From: Rhabdonatronobacter sediminivivens
GTDB taxonomy: Bacteria; Pseudomonadota; Alphaproteobacteria; Rhodobacterales; Rhodobacteraceae
Assembly (NCBI RefSeq): GCF_013415485.1
Contig: NZ_JACBXS010000004.1
Coordinates: 1 to 64,000, forward strand
Direction of reading: 5' to 3'
Length of the DNA: 64,000 bases
Shown in pieces: positions 12,501-21,500 of this stretch; position 1 is the stretch's first letter, and each line of letters begins with the position of its first letter. Both the position numbers and the translations under genes were made by a program. The notes under the pieces were generated by a model, which had not been told where the DNA came from, searched no databases, and saw only the letters and a program-made list of their open reading frames with translations.

Positions 12501-15500
12501 GAAGGAGCCCACACCGCCGAAGCTGTCCGACCCCACCGACACGCCCAGCGCAAGCTGAATCACCGAGGTTTCGTTGCGCGCGCGCACCTCCATGTCGCCG
12601 GCAACCACGACAGATGCGCCATCGCCGACTTCGGCCAGCGTGGCGCCGCGGAACTTCAGAATGCCCGCGGCAATCCCCACCGAGTTGGAGGCGGTCGAAG
12701 CGGTGCCCTGCACCGTCAGATAGGTATCTTCGCGCCGCGCAGCGACCGTCAGATCCCCCGCGCTGACAACGCCGCCACCCATGATCTGCGCCGCGACATC
12801 GCGCCGGTCGGCGGTCCAGCTGAACGTGCCCACGCCCCCGACATCGCCGCTGCCGCCAACGCGGCCCACCATCACATTGGCGGCCTTGTGCTCGGAGGTG
12901 GCGCGCAGGCTGACCGCGCCTTCGGTGGTTGCCAGATCGCTGTTGAGCGATTGCGCCAGCGTGTCACGGCGGTAGAGATCGACGGCAAACCCGCCATTCA
13001 CGCCGATGCTGCCCGCACGCGACATGCTGTTGGCCAGCACATCGCGCAGGGCCTTGTCGGTGGCGGTGATCTCGATCTCGCCGGCGCTGACCTTCGCGTT
13101 GCTGACAATGGCCGAGGTTTCCCCCACCGAACGCAGCACCGACAAGATCCCGTCGCCGCCGGCTTCGCCCTTGCCATCGCGCAGGGCGATATTGCGATAG
13201 GTGGTGTCGGTTTCGGCCTTGAGCGTATAGCCGCCGCTCAGCGCAATCGTGCCCGCCGCATCGCGCGCCTGCACAACCGAGCGGTGATAGGTAAAGGCCG
13301 CGCCGACGGTGATATTGATCCCGTCCAGATTGGCCGCGGCATCCTGGCGGTTCTCCACCGTGGCCTTTTCCTTGGCCGAGATCGTCAGCCCATCGCCGCC
13401 TTCATGGTTGACGCCGAACTGGTTGGCGGTGGTGGCCCAGTCGGTATCAAGGACCGCGATGGGGATGGTCAGCGCGAAATCGGTGTCATCCTTCTTGTCC
13501 ACGATCTCGCCGACGCCGGCCTTCATGCCCGCATGCACGGCACCGGTCAGCTCGGCCTCAAGCGTTACATCGCCGCCGCCGGTCACGGTGCGGCTGTTCA
13601 TCCGCGCAACCGTGCGGCGCGTGTCCTTCTGCAACAGCCCCATCAGGCCCAGGGCAAAGGCTTCGGAGGCGCCCGAATAGCCGATGCTGGCGCGGTTTAC
13701 GCTGCTGTTGGTGGCCTTGATCTTCAGGTCACCGCTGACCTGCGCACTCTCGGTCTGGTCAAGAAGCAACGCGGTGCCCAGCCGCGCTTCGGTTTCCTGA
13801 TCGACGATATTGGCCAGGAGCGAGATGTTGACCCCGATATCCGGCGCCGGTGAGACCGCGGAAGAGGCGGTCGAGATCTGGCGCGCGTTCGCGGCGGTGA
13901 TTTCGGCGCTCCCGGCGGTCAGGTCACGGTTGTTCATGACCGCGACCACGGTTTCACGCTGCGCGTTCGAGGCGAAGGTCAGGATCAGCGCGAAGGAATC
14001 GCTTTCATCCTCCCCGTTCCCGGTGCTGTTCCCATTTCCGTTGCTGTTTCCGCCTGAATCGCTGCCGTTGCCGCCCGAACCGTTGCCAGAGCCCGAGCCG
14101 CTGCCCGAACCACCATCACCCTCGTTCCCGGTCCGGTTGCGCAGCCCTTCCTGCACCACCGCCAGCCCGTCCCGGATATTGAGCGACTCTTCGCGCGCCT
14201 CCTTTGCAACCTCACGCGCAAGGGACCCGGCCACGGCAATGCCATGCCCTTCGGATTTCGCATCGATCTTCAGCGCGCCATCAAGCTCCAGCGTGCTGTT
14301 TTCGGACCGGGCCTGCGTGTTGCGGCGGCCCAGGTTCAGCGCACCGCTGCCGACCAGCGCGAAATCGGCCTCATCGGCGCCGCGCCCGGCGGCCAGCGCC
14401 ACCGTGCGGGCATTGTCCAGCGCCTTGAGGCTGAGCCCGCCCTCATCGAGCGTCCGGCGCCAGCCGCCACGGTTCTGCGCCAGCACATTGACCCGCACCC
14501 CGGTGATCGAAGCCGACCCGGCCAGCCCGACCGACCCGCCGCTGGCCACGGTCGCGCCACTGGCGGCATAGCTGTCGGCGGTGTTCTCGGCCTCGATGGA
14601 AATGCTGTCGGCGATAACCTCGGACCCGGCGGCAAGGATTGATGACGCCCGGTTGCGCCCGAACACACCGGCGAAATCGGCGGCGATGCCGATGCCGAAT
14701 TCGGTTTTCTTCTTGCTGCCCGCGCCGGTCTGATCGCCGCTTCCGTCGTCTTCGCCTTCCTCGTCGTCACCATCGGGCGTGTTGGGCGTCTCTTCCGGCA
14801 CGCTCTGGTTGCTCAGCTCCTCGGCAAATTCCTCACGCCGCGCGGCCAGCAACTGGTTGGATACGGCATCGGACAGGTTGGTCGCGCCCTCCCTGGCCTC
14901 TTCTTCGCCCTCACCGGGGGTGTCGCCGTCGGTCTGGTTCGTCCTGTCATCCGCGCGCTGCGATCCGGGCGCCACACCGGCCGACCCGGCCGAAGCCGCC
15001 GCCGCCGACCACCCTTCGGACTTGGCGCTGATTTCGACCGTGCCCAGCTTGAGCGGAACAAACCCCTCCCAGCCGATATTGCTGCCACCGGCGACGATCA
15101 GGTCGCGCTGTCCACGCACGATCCCGGCCAGCGCATCGCGGTCGGCAAAGATCAGCCCCGCCCCCAGCCCGATGGACAGCTTGCCGCCTTCGGACCCGGC
15201 CATGCCGCCTGCGTAGAGCCGCGCGCGGTCCACCGCAGTCATGCGCAGGTCCGGGGTTGCGACATCGGTGCCGAAGAGATCACCGAACGGGTCGCCCCCC
15301 GCAACGCGGCGCGCATGGATCAGCGCATCGGCGCGCCCGCGATAGTTGACGATCCCCACACCGGCGTTGATGGCCACGTTGTCGGCATTGCCGTAGGATT
15401 TCGCCGCCGCAATGCCGACGATGTCATTCTCGGCGTTGATGGTGGTGTCGCCGATAACCTGCCCTTCCCAACCCTCGGGCGCGGGCCCGACGGAGGCGCG

Positions 15501-18500
15501 GGTGGTGATGCGCAGGCCCAGATATTGCAGCGCGCCGCCATAGCCCGCCTTTGGCCGGTCATCGGCGGTGGTGCCGCCCAGGTTATAATCGTCGTCATCT
15601 TCATCGCCCGCGTCCTTGCGGGTCAGATCGCGCATGGCGATGATCCCGCCATGGGTGCGGGCCGAAACGGTCAGCTTCGCCCCCTCGGGCAGCAGCGTAT
15701 CGGACAGGATTTCCGCCACCGTGCGCACGCGGAAATCATGCACGCCCACGTCGAAAACAAAGGACACCCTGTCTGCCGAGCCGTCAGTGCGGTTGAGCAC
15801 GTTCCACCCGTCGCGCTCCAGTTCCACAACGGCATCCGGCAGCAGGTCGGACTTCAGCAGCTCGCCCACCTTGGCATCCGCAACCACGCTGCCTGCGGTG
15901 TTGCCCAGCTTGGTGCCCAGCGCATCGACATCGGCGTTGGGAAGCGCGGTTTCCGCGGTAAGCGCATAGGTGCCGCCGATGCTCCAATCCGACCCGCTGC
16001 GGGCCTGGGTGGCGCGGGTGGCGAAATTCTGAATCCCGATCGCCCCGGTCCCGATGAACCCGATCGAGGTGTCATCGACACTGCCCGCGCGGCTGGCGGT
16101 GACCTTGCGATACCGCCCCATGGTGGTGCGCGCGCTGACCGTGGCATCGCCCGAGGCACGCAGCGCCGCCATGGCATAGGTATCTGCATTGCCGAACAGC
16201 GTGTCCTCGTCCGTGCCCAGGCGGATGTTCACCAGGCTGTCATGACGGTCCAGGTTCAGGGCAATGACGAAACTGCCGCGCTTGTTTTCTTCCTCATCAT
16301 TCTGGGAGCCGTCGTTTTCCGCGTCCCCCTCGGGGGCCTTGGGGTCGACCGCCTCATCATCCTGGGTGCGGTCCTGAACGTTCGTGGCCAGCGCGGCCAA
16401 CCCGTCGCGCAGCGCGCTGCTGTCCGTGCCGGTATCCTCGCCATCGGCGATGTTCGCCGCCTTGACGCCGTTGCCGCCGGGCTCGGGCGGGGTGTCGCCG
16501 GGGCTGGTGCTGTCCTCATTGGCGTCCTTCTTGACCCCGTCGACGCTGAATTCACCGGTCACAACCGCAACGGTGGACTCGTATCTCGTGAAATCGGACT
16601 GCGCGGTGACGGTCACATCGCCCCGCCCGGCGCGCAGCAGGTTGCCCAGCCGGATTTCGGTTTCCGCATCGGCAAGCGAGATCACCGCCGCCCCGGCGAT
16701 GATCAGCTCGCTGCTGTCGGCCGCAATGGCCGTCAGGGCAATGTCATGTTCGGTGATCGCCTCGACCCGCGTGGCCTTGCCACCGTAGAGGCCGAACATC
16801 TCGTCATGGTGGATGTCCTGCGGGGTGTTCTCATCGATCCTTATGCGGTTCGACAATTCGCGCAGGGACAGAACGCCCGCCACCTTGTAGCGGGAGCGGT
16901 CGCCCACGCGGGCGGCCACGTCCTGAAACTCGCGCGCGGTGGAGCGGACGGTGATTTCGCCATTGCCATCGGCCACCAGCAGGCTGCGCGCGATCTCGAT
17001 GTCGGAATGGGTGCGCGAGAGCGCATAGGACAGGCCAATGAACCCCGAACGGGCCTCGACCGTGGAGCGCGTGATCGCCGAGGAGGTGACCGAGATCACG
17101 CCCGCGCGGCTGCTGTCTTCGTCGCTGTCGCCGTCCTTGTCACCGGGGCGGTCCAGCTGATACCCGCCGCTGGGGTCGCGGTCGGCATGGATGTAGCTGT
17201 CGGCGACATGGGTGCGCGCGTGGACGATCAGTTCGCTTGGCGCCACCGCGATGGTCAGGCCCTTGAAGCCGCCGGGATCGCCCTCGGCTTCCTGTTCCTT
17301 TTCCTTCGCCTCTTCCTCGGGGTCGGCATCCGTGTCGGTCGCTTCGGGGTCGGCGGCATCCGGCGCACCTTCGGTGGCCTTGCCCGCCTCGACCACCTGA
17401 TCGGCCACTGCGCCCATCACCTGCCCGGCGCTGGTATCGGCGCCCAGATTGTCGCCGATGCTCAGCACGGTCAGGGCGGATTTGACCTCGACCTCGGCGC
17501 TGATGTCGGTGTCACGGCCCCTGGTATTGGTGCCGCATTCCACATCGCCGCACCAGTCCTTGGCATCGGAGACGAAAACCGCGCCGATCCCCTTTTCGAT
17601 GGCCAGATCAAGCGGGATCTGGCGGGTATCGCCCAGCCGGATATCGCTGTTCAGCACCTCGGTTTCGACCGCGGCCTCGAACCGGTTGAAACTGGCCGAG
17701 ATCGCCACGCCCCAATTGTCCTGCCCGTGGCCGGCCTTGCCGGTGGCGATCACGTTCATGGCCGAACGGTCGATGCTGGCGATCGTGGTCTTGCCCGGCG
17801 CATTGGTTGCAGCGCCGGTTTCGTTGACGGTGACAATGCGGTTGACCATCCGCGCGCGGGTGTCGTGGTCGATCAGCGAGATGCCGAAGGCGCCGGAAAT
17901 CCCCACGCCATCGGCGGCCATGGCGGTGACGGCGCTGGCCTGGCCATATTGCACATCGGTGGTGGCACGGACGGTTACATCATCCTGAAACCGCGCCGTG
18001 ATCTTCTGGTCTTCGGATCGTGACGGCCGCGAGATTTCGGCCAGCGTCACCACATCCGCGAAGGTCCCCGCAAAATCACCCGAGAACGCCAGCGTGGTGG
18101 TTTCCCCCTCCTGGTTGCCGCCGCCCCCGTTGCCGCCGCCATCACCGGTGCCGTCGCCATCGCCATCGCCATCGCCCGGCGCGACCCGGGTGACATCGGC
18201 CACCCGGTCGGCATTGTCGCCCAGCAGATTGCGCCCGATTTCCACCGCGTCGGTCGGTTCGGTGTTGGCGCCCACCGGCTCTTCCGGGGTGCCATCGCCC
18301 GGGGTGCCATCGCCGGGGGTTTCGGGGGTGCCCGCGCCCGGGTTTGCCGCAGCATCATCCAGCACCGAGGCGACCCCGGCGGTCAGCACCGGGCCGCGCG
18401 TTTCCGCCGTGACCGCAACACTGCCAAGCCCCAGTTCGCGCGCCGTCACCTGCGCCCGCGTGTCACGGTCCACAAGCCCCAGCGCCACGCCAAACCCAAA

Positions 18501-21500
18501 GCCGTTCTTGGCACCGGTGCTGCCGGTCCCTGCCAGCGTGACCACCGCGCTGCGGTCCAGCGCGCCGATTTCGGTCTTGCTGGCCGCGATGTTGCGCGCA
18601 GCATTGCTCGCACGGGTTTTCAGATCGGCCTGCGTCACCGCCACCGACACGCCCAGCCCGACCGAGGCCGCGCCCAGCAGGTGCGCGCGGGCGGTGTTCA
18701 GGATCACCAGATCATTCTCGGACTGCTGCGCGAATTGCGGCATCTCGATTTCGGCTTCGCCCGATGCACGGGTTTCGGCATTGGCATTGACCCGCAGCGA
18801 GGTGATGGAGATCCCCACCCCGGCCACATCGTTTGCGCCAAGGCTGTTGCCCGGCGCACCGGCGGCGGCGATGATGTCGCCTGTATTGCGCGCCGTCAGG
18901 CGCAGTGCTGCAGTGTCCAGTTCGGTGCGCCACTCACCACTGCGTTCCTCAAGCGCCTTGACGGCGTCTGTGTCATCGGGGTCCTCGGGGATGAACTGGT
19001 GGCTCCGGTCCTGCGTGACCTCGACATCGCTTTCGCCCATGCTGACGCGGTTGTCGGTGTCCACGCGCGCGCTGACCACGCTGACGCCCAGCGCGCCGTC
19101 TTCGCCGCGCCCGCGCACCTCGGCCAGGATCATCCGGGTGTCCAGCGGGGTTGTTGCGGGGGCCTTGTCGGCATCTTCCTCGGTTTCCGGCGTGCCGGTT
19201 GCGGCGCCATCGGCGCCATCGGGGGCGGACCCGCCCGCGCCTGCGCCGTTTTCGGTTGCGTCTGCAGGCGCCTCACCGGTGAGCGAGGCCGCTTCGCCCC
19301 CGCCAAAGGCCGCCAGCCGGCCCTTTGGCTTTTCCTCTCCGTTAGCATCGCCCCCGGCGCCCGTGCCATTCTCGGCGCCCGCCGCTGCCTCGGCCTTCTT
19401 GTCCTCGACCTTGATCAGGTCCTCGCGGTATTCATCCCACCAATCGCCGATATCGTCGCGGCCCTCGGTCCTGGGCATCACGGTTTCGGCCAGGATCGTC
19501 GCGCCGACCGGGAACAGGATCACGGCCGGAATACGTTCCGATGCCGCGCCTGTCTCCAGCGCCACGCGGTTGGCGATATCCCAGTTCGATACGGTGATGC
19601 CACCGATCAGCACCACCTCGCCTGCAACACCGAAAGCGGCCTCGCCGTCTTCATCTGCCCCGGCAAGGACAATCGCCTCGACCCGCGGATCGTTCAGGAC
19701 CGTGCGGGCGCGAACGGACAATTCCGCCGAATCGAGGTCGATCTTGCTGGCATCGGCGACCAGGTCATCCTCGGCATGCGGCAGGCCCGGATTGGGGTCG
19801 CGCACGCTGCTCAGATGCGGTGAGATCACGCCATAGGCCGCGCCCGAGACGGGATCGAGCACCTGCAGGTCAGGGCCGCCCAGCAGTACCGCGTTTTCCA
19901 TGCTGTGCAGCCCGATATTCACCGCCACGGCAAAGCGATTGCCTTCGGGGGTGTCACTGTCATCGGGCTTGGCCACGTCTTGCACCGCATTGGTGACAGC
20001 GCCGTTCTGGCCGTCGGCATCGGCGGTCGCATCGGCCTCGGCCACGCTGCCGGTCAGGGCGGCGGCCAGCAGCTGCGGGGCGGCACCGTCGGCCATGGTG
20101 GTGTCCACGGCCTGACCATCGGCATCGGTGATCTGGCCCGGCACCGCCTGATCGCCGGAACTGACCCGCGCGCGGGTGGCGTATTTGGTCACATCCGTCT
20201 GGGCGCGGATATCCATCTGCGCGGCTTCGGACACGATGGACCCGCCGACGACCACCTGCGTTTCGCTGTCATCATATGACAGGGTCAGCGCCCCGCCGGG
20301 CGCGCCCGCAGCAACCACCGCATCGGCCATCAGCGCCACCGAACGGGTGATGTCGGCGGCGATCTCCACCGCCTTGGCGGCTTCGACGATCGCATATTCG
20401 CGCGGGTCGATGAGCTCGGATTCAGAGCTCAGCGGCGAACCCCAGGGCAGCAACTCCCCGTCAAGCGCCTCTGCGTCATAGGCAATGTCAGGGCGGATGC
20501 CATTGACCACGGTGGTCGCCTGCGCGCGCCGCAAGCCTGCGGCCAGTGCCAGGTTGAATTTCGCATCGCCATCGGTCACGCCGGAACTTGCCCGCAGCTC
20601 CTGCGTCTCGGTCACTTGCGAACGCAGCGTGACCTTGCCACCCGAAACCAGCGCGCTGTCCTGCACGAAGAGATGCGCCTGCGTGTCGCTGATCCCCAGC
20701 GCCAGCGCCAGGCGCTTGCCTTCGGGGGTGATCCTGATCTCGGTCTCCGCCATGGCGCGGATCGACAGATCGTCGCGCGCGGTGAAATGCGAATTGACGA
20801 TCGAGACCTCGGCCGTGGCCTTCAGATAGGCGGGCCAGTCATCGACGTTGAGCTTTTGCAGGAACCCCTGCGCGCCCTCGCCGATGGAATCGAACAGATC
20901 GACCAGTTGCTCCACCGCCAGCAGCTTGCCATCGGGGCCGAACAGCGCCGCACCGAAGGAACTGGCGGCGGCCTCAAGGTCGATGATGTTGTCCTTGTAG
21001 ACATCGGCGCGGATGTCGATCTCGCCCGCGCGGATCACCGCGCCATCGGCCATGATGGAGACCCGCGCAATCGGCAGCGCGTTCTGCAACGCATCCGCCA
21101 GCGCATCAGCCCCCGAGAGCCGGTCATCAAGCCGCGCATGGACCGTCACCTTGCCGGCGGCATTCGCGGCGGTGGTGTCGATCACGGCCCCGTCCAGCAG
21201 TTCGATATGCGGCGCGATCAGCGTCAGATCCCCTGCATCATCATCGCCGCGTGCGGTGGTGATGGTGGCGCCGCGCATGGTGATGCGGTTTTCCGCCTGC
21301 AGGATCAGGTCGGCGCCTTCGGTGTCCTGGTCGTTGATGTCCAGGTTGACGGGATCGATATAGATGGTCCCGCCCTGCCCGGCGCCTGCGGCATGGGCAT
21401 GCAGACGCCCATGCGCACGCACCGTGTCCCGGCCGGAAAATTCGACGAAGCCGCCATCGCCATCCCCGCGCGCCGCGACCGAGATCACGGCATCGGGCTG

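Noticed and set aside
15315..18023. Long plus-strand frame of about 900 codons opposite the adhesin (also 5781-8228, 9432-11411, 11877-13853, 2088-4175)
   Set aside because: Their products are His/Arg/Gly/Asp-rich with no domain, signal or ribosome site. They are antisense shadows produced by strong GC3 of the minus-strand adhesin frame, which carries a TPS domain, signal peptide and ordered repeats.
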